Shown here piece by piece: positions 7,406-12,797 of a stretch of 12,797 nucleotides of DNA. A program made the translations under genes and the position numbers. A model generated the notes under the pieces. The model ran no database searches. It saw nothing but the letters and a program-made list of their open reading frames with translations, and had not been told where the DNA came from. Source of the DNA: Solirubrobacterales bacterium (lineage in GTDB: Bacteria; Actinomycetota; Thermoleophilia; Solirubrobacterales; Solirubrobacteraceae); the NCBI GenBank assembly GCA_013696535.1, contig JACCYI010000059.1:1-12797 (forward strand), written 5' to 3'. The first letter of the stretch is position 1, and the number at the start of each line of letters is the position of its first letter.

Positions 7406-7453
7406 CGAGAAGCGAGTCGACGCCGCGCAGACCTCAGGCGACGAAGACGAGCG
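7406..7453. other. Short convergent gap between the ArsA-like gene and the unknown gene
   Basis: Forty-eight bases lie between the TAG of the ArsA-like gene and the TAG of the opposing gene. I see no strong hairpin or T-rich tract, so no terminator is called. Confidence 0.4.
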
Positions 7454-8734
7454 CTACCCGAAGGCGGGTTCGCCGGGGGCCGTCGAGTGGCCGTCCGACT
7501 GAACCGGAGGAGCAGCTACGAGCCGATCGGCGACGGCACGCAGGTCCGCGTCCAGATGACCGCACAACACGTCGCGAAGCACTGCGCGCACCTGCCCGCC
7601 CAACTCCGCGATGAGCGCCTCGACGGCCGGCTCGGGTCGCACGAGCCCGGCGACCGCGCAGCGCTCGAGAGCGGCGGCTCGCGCGAGGCGCTCGGCGAGA
7701 CCCTCGCGCAGCTCCGGCGGCGCGCAGATCGCGGCAAGGCGATCGCAGGCGCCATCAGGACCGCGTGCGGACGGGTCGGCGAGCAGGGCACGGATCGCCA
7801 GGAGCCAGTCCGTGAGGGCTTCGAGCGCCGTCGGCCGCTCGCACCCGAGCTCGAAGCGTCGAAGCGCCCAGGCCAGCTCTCCCGCACGTGGGGTGCGGCG
7901 CGAGACAAGGCTGTAGAAGGCGCACAGCGCGCCCTCCTCCTCCACTGCGAGCAGGCAGTCGGCTGCCATCCGCCGCGGCCCCCCGCCGAGCGGGATCTGC
8001 ATCCATGGCCCGCCGTCGGTGCGAGCCCACGCGGTCGGACCGCCGGCCGGCTCGGCGTCGTCCCAGAGCCGCAGGGCGGTCTGCAGGCGCCGCAATCCAC
8101 TCCCGGCGACTTCCAGGCCGCCCGGCTCACCCGGGCCGCTCTCGAGTGCGAGCACCGCGACGGTCGTGAAGGCATCGCCTCGCAGCTCGGGCGGGGCTTC
8201 GTCCAGGGCGGCGGCCCGGACGAGGGCCAGGCCCGTCGCGAGCGCCACCTCGTCGGACTCGATGACCAGCCCCTCCACCGCGGCGAGGACGACGGTGAGC
8301 GCCCAGCCGTCGTACGCGGCGCTCTCCAGCGCCGAGTAGGAGGCGTCGAAGCGGACAGGGTCGAAGATGAAGTCCGTGGCGTCGGACCACACGTCTGACA
8401 GGAAGGCACAGATGGCCGCGTCGCCGCGAGCGCGACGATCGCCGCTCGGGATCCTCTCGCCCCGCGCTTCGAGGTAGGCATCGAGGCCCGGGAGCGCCGC
8501 GAGTCCCTGGGCGGCCGCGGGGTAGGAAGGCAGGCGGCTCAGGGCGCCGGCCCGTCCCGCGATGAAGGATCCCATCAGCGGTCGGTAGCAGTACAGGGGC
8601 GATGACGCCCGGCTCGAGGAGATCGGATCGATCTCGAACGCGATCTCGGCCCCACCCGCAACTTCAGCGGCGAGCTGATCGGCCGCCTCCTCGACGAAGG
8701 CGGCCAGTGTGTCGCGAAGCGCGCGGTTGTGCAT
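7454..8734 (-). CDS. Uncharacterised 426-residue Ala/Leu-rich helical protein
   Basis: I do not recognise this protein. From the ATG at 8734 it has 426 residues, begins MHNRALRDTLAAFVEEAADQ, and is mostly amphipathic helix rich in Ala, Leu, Glu and Arg. No signal peptide, membrane segment, P-loop or obvious catalytic motif is visible. Recognisable patches are PLYCYRPLMGSFIAGR (46-61), FLSDVWSDATDFIFDPVRFD (111-130), a central Gly/Pro-rich stretch with WMQIPLGGGPRRM (244-256), and helical repeats to the end. Six Cys are scattered and none forms a CxxC. The frame is open for 40 more codons upstream, but these run into the hxlR gene. An in-frame GTG at 8761, with an AAGAGGAG just before it, is a possible earlier start, although the spacing is only one base. 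The gene lies 55 bases behind the hxlR gene in the same direction and could be co-transcribed. The whole-gene codon pattern looks typical of the window, so it is probably real. Confidence 0.78.
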   Translation of the reverse strand: MHNRALRDTLAAFVEEAADQLAAEVAGGAEIAFEIDPISSSRASSPLYCYRPLMGSFIAGRAGALSRLPSYPAAAQGLAALPGLDAYLEARGERIPSGDRRARGDAAICAFLSDVWSDATDFIFDPVRFDASYSALESAAYDGWALTVVLAAVEGLVIESDEVALATGLALVRAAALDEAPPELRGDAFTTVAVLALESGPGEPGGLEVAGSGLRRLQTALRLWDDAEPAGGPTAWARTDGGPWMQIPLGGGPRRMAADCLLAVEEEGALCAFYSLVSRRTPRAGELAWALRRFELGCERPTALEALTDWLLAIRALLADPSARGPDGACDRLAAICAPPELREGLAERLARAAALERCAVAGLVRPEPAVEALIAELGGQVRAVLRDVLCGHLDADLRAVADRLVAAPPVQSDGHSTAPGEPAFG

Positions 8735-8789
8735 GCCGCGCCGTTCGCCGTCGCTGGCCACGCTCCTCTTTATCGAGCGTGCGGCTTCG

Positions 8790-9155
8790 TCAGACGAGGG
8801 CCGCGGTGCGGTGCGCTTCCACCTCGGGAGCCTCGGCGCAATCGCCGTCGGCACTGAGCCAGGCAGACCCGTAGGTCCGCATCGACTCGATGATCGGGAG
8901 CAGCGCCCGACCCTTCTCGGTCAGGGCGTACTCGACGCGTGGCGGCACTTCCGGGAAGGTGCGCCGCTCGACGACGCCCTCTTCCTCGAGTGCGCGAAGC
9001 CGAAGCGACAGCGTGCGCGGAGAGATGCCCTGCAGTGATCGCTCGAGCTCACAGAACCGGGCTCGACCTTGAGTGAGATCGCGGATCACCAGCAGCGTCC
9101 ATTTGCCGCATACGATGTCGGCGGTCCGGCAGACAGGACAGTCCGAGTTCGCCAT
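8790..9155 (-). CDS. HxlR-type winged-helix regulator with N-terminal CxxC
   Basis: This is a full-length 121-residue member of the HxlR (DUF24) family, small dimeric DNA-binding repressors or activators, many of which sense electrophiles, aldehydes or redox state through an N-terminal cysteine. The opening DCPVCRTADIVCGKWTLLVIRDL is diagnostic. Cys6 falls where YodB/HypR-type sensors keep their reactive Cys, and Cys9 and Cys16 add a CxxC and a third thiol. The recognition region SLQGISPRTLSLRLRALEEEGVVERR (40-65) and the wing PPRVEYALTEKGRALLP (71-87) are intact. Cys35 and Cys106 are further thiols. Cysteine-based sensing is inferred from the family. The ATG at 9155 has GGGACGGA directly before it and a candidate promoter with an inverted repeat just upstream, so autoregulation is plausible. 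The gene lies between the protease gene and the unknown 426-residue gene, all on the same strand. Confidence 0.93.
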   Translation of the reverse strand: MANSDCPVCRTADIVCGKWTLLVIRDLTQGRARFCELERSLQGISPRTLSLRLRALEEEGVVERRTFPEVPPRVEYALTEKGRALLPIIESMRTYGSAWLSADGDCAEAPEVEAHRTAALV

Positions 9156-9163
9156 TCCGTCCC

Positions 9164-9191
9164 AGAATAGCGCGATGCTTCACGAACTGAA
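9164..9191 (-). promoter_or_regulatory. Candidate promoter of the CxxC hxlR gene
   Basis: On the minus strand TATTCT (9164-9169) can serve as the -10 box, with TTCAGT (9186-9191) as a weak -35 at 16 bases. Transcription would start near 9157, only about two bases before the ATG, so the message would be almost leaderless, as is common in Actinobacteria. The -35 box match is poor. Confidence 0.3.
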
Positions 9192-9193
9192 GC
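9177..9193. promoter_or_regulatory. Inverted repeat, possible HxlR operator
   Basis: GCTTCA and TGAAGC form perfect 6-bp arms around the 5-base centre CGAAC. The site overlaps the candidate -35 box and ends 22 bases upstream of the hxlR start. HxlR proteins often bind such palindromes in their own promoters. A short palindrome like this can also arise by chance. Confidence 0.4.
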
Positions 9194-9199
9194 GACCAG

Positions 9200-10099
9200 T
9201 CAGCTCAAACCGACGGTCACCTCGCGCTCATCGGCACCTCGGAGCACCCCGAGGATGAGCGTCCCCGAAGTTCCAACCGCTTCAACCGCGTCGAAGAGCG
9301 TATCCACGCTCTCGAGCGGCCTCCCACCGGCGGTCACGAGCAGGTCACCGCGCTCCAAGCCGGCACTCCCGGCCGGCGAGTCGCTGTCGACGCCCCGCAC
9401 GAGGAGCCCGTCACGCTCGGGCAGGCCGACTGCGGCCCGCAGCTTGCGGGCGGCGCGGGGGGGAGCGAGCGCGACGCCGAGCCGCGGCCGCTCGGTGGCC
9501 TCGCCGCGGGCAAGTGCATCGACGCGCCGTCGGAGCGCCTGGTCGGCGGGGATGGCCAGAATGAGGCCGCCCTCGAGCCGGATCGCGTTGAGGCCGAGGA
9601 GCCGGCCCTCCAGATCCACGAGTGGCCCGCCCGACGCCCCCCTGGGCAGCGGCGCCGAGTGCTCGAGGGAGCCGCGCACGCGACGCCCGCCCGGACCCCG
9701 GAAGGACCGGTTGGTCGCCGTGACGAAGCCAACGGTCACGCGAAGGCCGCGCCCGCCAGGATCGGCGAGCGCGAACACGGGAGTCCCGGCCCCCACGCTG
9801 GAGACGAGGTCGGGATCCCAAGCCACCGGCTCGACCCCGTCCGTCTGTACCCGGATGACCGCGATGTCGAAGTCGGCATCCACCCCTGCGACACGCCCGT
9901 GGGCCGTCTCTGCCGCTCCCGCCAGCCGGACGGCGACCTCGTCACCGCGCAGGACGTGGGCATTCGTGAGCACCGTGTCCGGCGCGATCACCACGCCGGA
10001 GCCGCGACCCCATCCGCGTCCGAGCCCTACCACCGCCGGGCCGAGCTTCTCAGCCGCCTGGCCGACGGCCCGACCGATGTCTTCTAAGACGTGCGTCAT
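9200..10099 (-). CDS. Trypsin-like (HtrA/DegP type) serine protease with PDZ domain, no visible export signal
   Basis: The gene encodes 299 residues. The protease domain has all three catalytic residues: His48 in LTNAHV, Asp78 in DADFDIAVI and Ser156 in GASGGPLVD. A PDZ domain follows (about 205-298: RLGVALAPP, LLVRGVDSDSPAGSAGLERGDLLVTAGGRPL), giving the S1C layout of HtrA-family quality-control proteases. Most relatives carry a signal peptide or membrane anchor. This one starts MTHVLEDIGRAVGQAAEKLG and reaches the protease fold within about 25 residues without a hydrophobic segment, so it looks cytoplasmic. The ATG at 10099 is chosen because GGGAG stands 6 bases upstream. A GTG at 10138 would add 13 residues encoded inside the operator palindrome and would still give no signal peptide. 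The gene is divergent from an HxlR regulator, and its stop lies 44 bases before the start of another HxlR gene. Confidence 0.92.
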   Translation of the reverse strand: MTHVLEDIGRAVGQAAEKLGPAVVGLGRGWGRGSGVVIAPDTVLTNAHVLRGDEVAVRLAGAAETAHGRVAGVDADFDIAVIRVQTDGVEPVAWDPDLVSSVGAGTPVFALADPGGRGLRVTVGFVTATNRSFRGPGGRRVRGSLEHSAPLPRGASGGPLVDLEGRLLGLNAIRLEGGLILAIPADQALRRRVDALARGEATERPRLGVALAPPRAARKLRAAVGLPERDGLLVRGVDSDSPAGSAGLERGDLLVTAGGRPLESVDTLFDAVEAVGTSGTLILGVLRGADEREVTVGLS

Positions 10100-10105
10100 C
10101 GTGGG

Positions 10106-10110
10106 CTCCC
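10106..10110 (-). promoter_or_regulatory. Ribosome-binding site deciding the protease start
   Basis: GGGAG on the minus strand stands 6 bases before the ATG at 10099. It supports that start over the GTG at 10138, which lies inside the inverted repeat. Confidence 0.6.
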
Positions 10111-10112
10111 GA

Positions 10113-10141
10113 GTAGCGACTTGCAGATTGCAAGTCACTAC
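10113..10141. promoter_or_regulatory. 29-bp inverted repeat, likely HxlR operator between divergent genes
   Basis: The left arm GTAGCGACTTGCA (10113-10125) and the right arm TGCAAGTCACTAC (10129-10141) pair in 12 of 13 positions around a 3-base centre. The inner ACTTGCA-n3-TGCAAGT part is perfect. It lies between the protease and the zinc-tail HxlR gene, over the likely -35 and spacer of the latter and over the leader of the former. A regulator bound here could control both genes. Palindromes of this kind are typical HxlR targets. The neighbouring HxlR is the natural candidate binder (inference). Confidence 0.75.
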
Positions 10142-10149
10142 GTTATCAG
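10121..10149 (+). promoter_or_regulatory. Candidate promoter of the zinc-tail hxlR gene
   Basis: TTGCAG (10121-10126) and TATCAG (10144-10149) are spaced by 17 bases and would start transcription about 16 bases before the ATG. The -35 box lies inside the inverted repeat, so binding there would block polymerase. On the minus strand TAACGT (10140-10145) could be a -10 box for the protease, but its -35 is poor. Confidence 0.35.
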
Positions 10150-10172
10150 CAGCCAGGCGTAGTCTCCACGCA

Positions 10173-10610
10173 ATGCGTCACCGCCGACCGGCCCATGCCT
10201 CCACGTCGCCGCTCGGAGACGCCCTCGCGCGGGTCGGCGACCGCTGGACACTTCTCGTGGTGGCCGGACTTCTGGACGGTCCCAAGCGCTTCAACGAACT
10301 GCAGGAAGGGCTTGACGGGATCGCGCCCAACGTGCTGTCAGGACGCTTGAAAGCGCTCGTCGAACAGGCGCTCGTCGTGGCCGTGCCCTACACGGAGCGT
10401 CCGCCGCGCTTCGTGTATGAGCTCACGGAATCCGGCCGCGAGCTGGCCGGCGCCCTGCGCTTGCTGGCCGACTGGGGCGCTCGCGGGGCTGACGCCGCCG
10501 AGCCCCTCCGCCACACCGCATGCGGCACCGCCCTGAACGCTCGTTGGTGGTGTCCCACGTGCGAGCAGGCCGTGGACGACCAGGAGGGCGACGACGTCGT
10601 CTTCGTCTGA
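10173..10610 (+). CDS. HxlR-type regulator with C-terminal zinc-ribbon-like tail
   Basis: The gene encodes 145 residues. The winged-helix HxlR core covers about 13-105: PLGDALARVGDRWTLLVVAGL, the recognition helix region GLDGIAPNVLSGRLKALVEQ, and the wing PPRFVYELTESGREL. After the core comes a tail, RHTACGTALNARWWCPTCEQ (113-132), in which His114, Cys117, Cys127 and Cys130 could hold a zinc ion. The N-terminal sensor cysteine of redox HxlR proteins is absent, so any sensing here probably uses the tail or a ligand. The protein ends in a very acidic stretch. The ATG at 10173 has no strong ribosome site; it is chosen because the core begins shortly after it and the inverted repeat lies just upstream. 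The gene is divergent from the protease and converges on the AIM24-like gene with 10 bases between stops. It likely acts on the 10113-10141 palindrome (inference). Confidence 0.92.
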   Translation: MRHRRPAHASTSPLGDALARVGDRWTLLVVAGLLDGPKRFNELQEGLDGIAPNVLSGRLKALVEQALVVAVPYTERPPRFVYELTESGRELAGALRLLADWGARGADAAEPLRHTACGTALNARWWCPTCEQAVDDQEGDDVVFV

Positions 10611-10620
10611 GCTGACGCCC

Positions 10621-11331
10621 TCAGCCGTTGAGCAGGTTGCCGAGCGCACCGCCGCTCGAGGATGCAGCGGCGACGACGGGCCGGCCTTCGGACGGCTGAA
10701 CGAGCACCCAACCCTGACCTGAGAAGGCCATCTGGATCGACTCGCCCGAGCCACGCCCGATGAGATTCTTCATCTTGAAGTCCGTCTTGATCGAGGTCTG
10801 CACGCCTGAGGACCAGGTGATCGCAGCGGCTGCGTCGGCGAACGTCGGCGCCTGGGCTACGTTGAGGAGCACCGGAGGGCCGTCGGAGAGGATCGCCACC
10901 CATCCAGTCCCCTGCAGCGCCATGTTGAACAGGCCGCCGGCCATCATGGCCGAGGAGCCGCCCTGCATCCGCTTGATGTCCCAGTCGATGCCCGAGTCGA
11001 AGGCGAGCAGGTTGGGGCCGTTGACCGTGATCAGATCGTTCTCGAGGTAGATCAGGTGGATGTCCTGAGCCGTGTCGGCCAGGAACACCTCGCCCGAGCC
11101 GGTGATCTTCATGAGCGAGGTGCCCTCGCCCGAGACGGCCTTCTTGATCAGCCGGCCCATACCGCCCGAGCCGGCGTGCTCGAAGGTCACGTCGCCCTGG
11201 TAGGCGACCATCGAGCCGAGCTTCGACTGGACGGTCACCTGATCCAGGCGGATCTTGAGGAGCTTCGAGTTCTGAAGGGCGAACGCCTCCGTCGAGGCGG
11301 TCTCCTTGAACGTCGCGAGCGTTGTCTGCAC
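10621..11331 (-). CDS. AIM24 family protein
   Basis: The gene encodes 236 residues and resembles the AIM24 (DUF124, TIGR00266) family, beta-rich soluble proteins found in bacteria, archaea and mitochondria. Their biochemical role is not settled; the yeast member affects mitochondrial inner-membrane organisation. Matching features are the first strand region (ALQNSKLLKIRLDQVTVQSKLGSM), the Gly-rich loop GSGGMGRLIKKAVSGEG (55-71), GSGEVFLADTAQDIHLIYLE, and the late AFSGQGWVLVQPS strand. No signal peptide or membrane segment is seen. The GTG at 11331 has AAAGG 5 bases upstream, and no better start is available. The tail is Gly/Ser/Ala-rich. The gene lies 54 bases behind the pilT-like gene in the same direction and may be co-transcribed with it. 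Confidence 0.85.
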   Translation of the reverse strand: MQTTLATFKETASTEAFALQNSKLLKIRLDQVTVQSKLGSMVAYQGDVTFEHAGSGGMGRLIKKAVSGEGTSLMKITGSGEVFLADTAQDIHLIYLENDLITVNGPNLLAFDSGIDWDIKRMQGGSSAMMAGGLFNMALQGTGWVAILSDGPPVLLNVAQAPTFADAAAAITWSSGVQTSIKTDFKMKNLIGRGSGESIQMAFSGQGWVLVQPSEGRPVVAAASSSGGALGNLLNG

Positions 11332-11385
11332 GGGAGCCTTTCGTCTACGTGGGAACTCCAGCCTTCCGTACCGCCCAGCCTCAGG

Positions 11386-12630
11386 TCAAGCGAAGCCCGG
11401 CGGAGCAGCGGAAGTGAAAGCGGGCGGGGGCGACGAAGCCGGCGTGGATGCAGGCGGCTCCGCGGGCGCCATCTCGACCGTCATCGGCGGCGTGTCGAGG
11501 ACGGGCCGGGCATCGGCCACGGGGGCGGCATGGGTGTCGACGACCAGCGGGCCCGAGCGAGTCTGGGCCGCGATCATGAGCTTGAAGTCATGCGGCGCGG
11601 ACGCCGAGAGCATTGCCTCGCCAACGGAGATCCGCCCGGCCTGCAGGTGCTTGAGCAGCGCCTGGTCGAAGGTCTGCATCCCGTAGTACTCGCCGTCGGC
11701 CACCACTTCGGGCAGCTGGTCGGTCTGTCGCGGGTCGAGGATCATGTCGTGGACGCGGCCGGTGTTGACCATGATCTCGCAGCAGGCGACGCGGCCCTTG
11801 CCGTCCTTGGTCCTGACGAGGCGCTGGGAGACGATGCCCGCCATGGTCCCGGCGATCATCGCCCTGGCCTGCTGTTGCTGATGCGGTGGGAAGAAGTCGA
11901 TGATCCGATTGATCGTCTCGGGGGCGTCGACCGTGTGCAGGGTCGACAGCACCAGGTGACCGGTCTCGGCCGCCGACAGGGCGGTCTGGACGGTCTCCTC
12001 GTCGCGCATCTCGCCGACGAGGATCACGTCCGGATCCTGGCGGAGCACCCGGCGCAGGGCGCGCTTGAAGGACGCCGTGTCCATCCCGACCTCGCGCTGA
12101 TTGATGATGGACTCCTCGTCGCGGTGCAGGAATTCGATGGGATCCTCGATCGTGACGATGTGCTTGCGCATAGTGCGGTTGATGTGGTTGATCATCGCCG
12201 CCAGCGTCGTGGACTTGCCTGATCCCGTGGTTCCCGTCAGCAGGATGATCCCTCGCTCCTTCTCCGCCAGCTTGGCGAGGACGGGTGGGAGCTGCAGCTC
12301 CTCGATCGTCTTGATCCCGACCGGTATGGACCGCATGACCAGGGAGATCGAGCCGCGCTGGTAGAAGGCGTTGATGCGGAAGCGACCGAGGCCGGGCACC
12401 GCGTACGCGAAGTCGATCTCCTGCTCTGCTTCGAACTCGGCGAGCTTGCTCGGGTCGGTGAGCATCTGCCGTACGACGCCGTAGGTGTCCTCCGGTGTCA
12501 ATCGCTCCGAGCTCGCGATGGGCTCCATGATCCCATGGACCCGCACGATCGGGTACGCGGGCACTTTCAGATGAAGGTCAGAGCCCTCGTTCCCGACGAG
12601 GTACCGAAGGGCAGCGTCGAGATCGAACAC
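11386..12630 (-). CDS. pilT: PilT-like type IV pilus retraction ATPase with Pro-rich tail
   Basis: This is a 414-residue hexameric secretion-type ATPase that normally works at the inner face of the membrane, powering pilus retraction and twitching. The N-terminal domain has SDLHLKVPAYPIVRVHG (17-33). The motor domain has Walker A GTTGSGKSTT (133-142), Asp box IVTIEDPIEF (158-167), Walker B DPDVILVGEMRD (199-210) and His box GHLVLSTLHT (224-233). The AIRNLIRE motif, important for retraction in proteobacterial PilT, is replaced by GRVHDMILD (291-299). The core ends at about 358 and is followed by roughly 55 residues rich in Pro and Ala, longer than usual. The GTG at 12630 is used with a nearby GGAG (one base, poor spacing). 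It places the SDLH motif at the normal distance, and no earlier in-frame start exists. PilU or an actinobacterial Flp-type ATPase are less likely. No pilin or PilB/PilC gene is in view. Confidence 0.93.
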   Translation of the reverse strand: MFDLDAALRYLVGNEGSDLHLKVPAYPIVRVHGIMEPIASSERLTPEDTYGVVRQMLTDPSKLAEFEAEQEIDFAYAVPGLGRFRINAFYQRGSISLVMRSIPVGIKTIEELQLPPVLAKLAEKERGIILLTGTTGSGKSTTLAAMINHINRTMRKHIVTIEDPIEFLHRDEESIINQREVGMDTASFKRALRRVLRQDPDVILVGEMRDEETVQTALSAAETGHLVLSTLHTVDAPETINRIIDFFPPHQQQQARAMIAGTMAGIVSQRLVRTKDGKGRVACCEIMVNTGRVHDMILDPRQTDQLPEVVADGEYYGMQTFDQALLKHLQAGRISVGEAMLSASAPHDFKLMIAAQTRSGPLVVDTHAAPVADARPVLDTPPMTVEMAPAEPPASTPASSPPPAFTSAAPPGFA

Positions 12631-12716
12631 ACTCCGGTGATCGGCGGCGCGAGGATCGAACTTGAGCTTCAGGCTCGCCCGCCCGCTTCGCTCACCGACG
12701 GGCCAGGAACTGCGCG
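12631..12716. other. Gap between sigma factor and pilT, weak hairpin only
   Basis: Eighty-six bases lie between the sigma-factor stop and the pilT start. A 5-bp stem, GCCCG (12681-12685) with CGGGC (12699-12703), is present without a T-rich tract, so a terminator is doubtful. No clear promoter for pilT was seen. Confidence 0.3.
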
Positions 12717-12797
12717 CTAAGCGACGTCTCGCAGCTTCTGGGCCTCCGCCAGGGATTGCAGCTTCTTGAGCGACTGGTTCTCGATCTGCCGGATGCG
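12717..12797 (-). CDS. Sigma-70 family RNA polymerase sigma factor, last 26 residues (start outside window)
   Basis: The frame entering from the right edge reads RIRQIENQSLKKLQSLAEAQ, then KLRDVA, and a TAG at 12717-12719. RIRQIE followed by a Leu-Lys-Lys-Leu helix is the end of region 4.2, the helix-turn-helix that reads the -35 box. The LRD close to the end recalls RpoD/SigA-type factors, whose tails end with similar helices. The rest of the protein is not visible, so a primary or alternative sigma cannot be told apart. The gene is in the same direction as the pilT-like gene, 86 bases upstream of it. Confidence 0.8.
   Translation of the reverse strand, partial: RIRQIENQSLKKLQSLAEAQKLRDVA

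Noticed and set aside
9255..10172. Upstream extension of the zinc-tail HxlR gene by 306 codons
   Set aside because: It is antisense to the protease gene, low in information, and HxlR homology starts after the ATG at 10173.
12681..12703. Terminator between the sigma factor and pilT
   Set aside because: The stem is only five base pairs and no T-rich tract follows, so it is noted inside the gap entry and not called.

Overview
The window is about 70% G+C and reads as the chromosome of a high-GC Gram-positive bacterium, most likely an actinobacterium of the Thermoleophilia/Solirubrobacterales type. This is an inference from base composition, GTG starts, a short actinobacterial-type gamma-glutamyltransferase, a zinc-ribbon HxlR regulator, an ArsA-like ATPase of the kind seen in Actinobacteria, and a PilT-type ATPase in an otherwise Gram-positive gene set. 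Coding density is very high. No RNA gene, insertion sequence, CRISPR array or prophage gene was found, and no gap between genes exceeds about 90 bases.

Layout. (1) 1-254, plus strand: the C-terminal end of a nitronate monooxygenase. (2) 261-3902, minus strand: a tight cluster transcribed orphan ParA-type ATPase -> FtsZ -> short gamma-glutamyltransferase, with each gene overlapping the next. (3) 3986-6184, minus strand: a large two-GAF, GGDEF and HD-GYP cyclic-di-GMP protein. (4) 6263-7405, plus strand: a divergent Get3/ArsA-like ATPase. (5) 7454-10099, minus strand: an unrecognised 426-residue protein, an HxlR regulator with a CxxC, and a trypsin-like serine protease with a PDZ domain. (6) 10173-10610, plus strand: a second HxlR regulator carrying a C-terminal zinc-ribbon-like tail. 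It is divergent from the protease, and a 29-bp inverted repeat lies between them. (7) 10621-11331, minus strand: an AIM24-family protein. (8) 11386-12630, minus strand: a PilT-like pilus-retraction ATPase. (9) 12717-12797, minus strand: the last 26 residues of a sigma-70 factor.

How the genes may work together. The parA-ftsZ pair shares 14 bases, and the best ribosome-binding site for ftsZ lies inside the end of parA. The two products are therefore probably made together, which fits a role for this ParA in placing the division ring rather than in classical ParAB partitioning (no parB is present). A cyclic-di-GMP enzyme sits just upstream of this cluster. The protease is flanked by two HxlR regulators, each with an inverted repeat in its promoter region, which suggests a stress- or redox-responsive unit that may include the unknown 426-residue gene.

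Most interesting points: the orphan ParA/FtsZ coupling together with the long N-terminal extension of FtsZ; the HD-GYP domain that lacks an otherwise conserved metal-ligand aspartate although the cyclase half looks intact; the strong palindrome between the protease and the HxlR gene; a protease without a visible export signal; and a PilT whose AIRNLIRE motif is replaced. Nothing here proves a wholly new system. These are leads.
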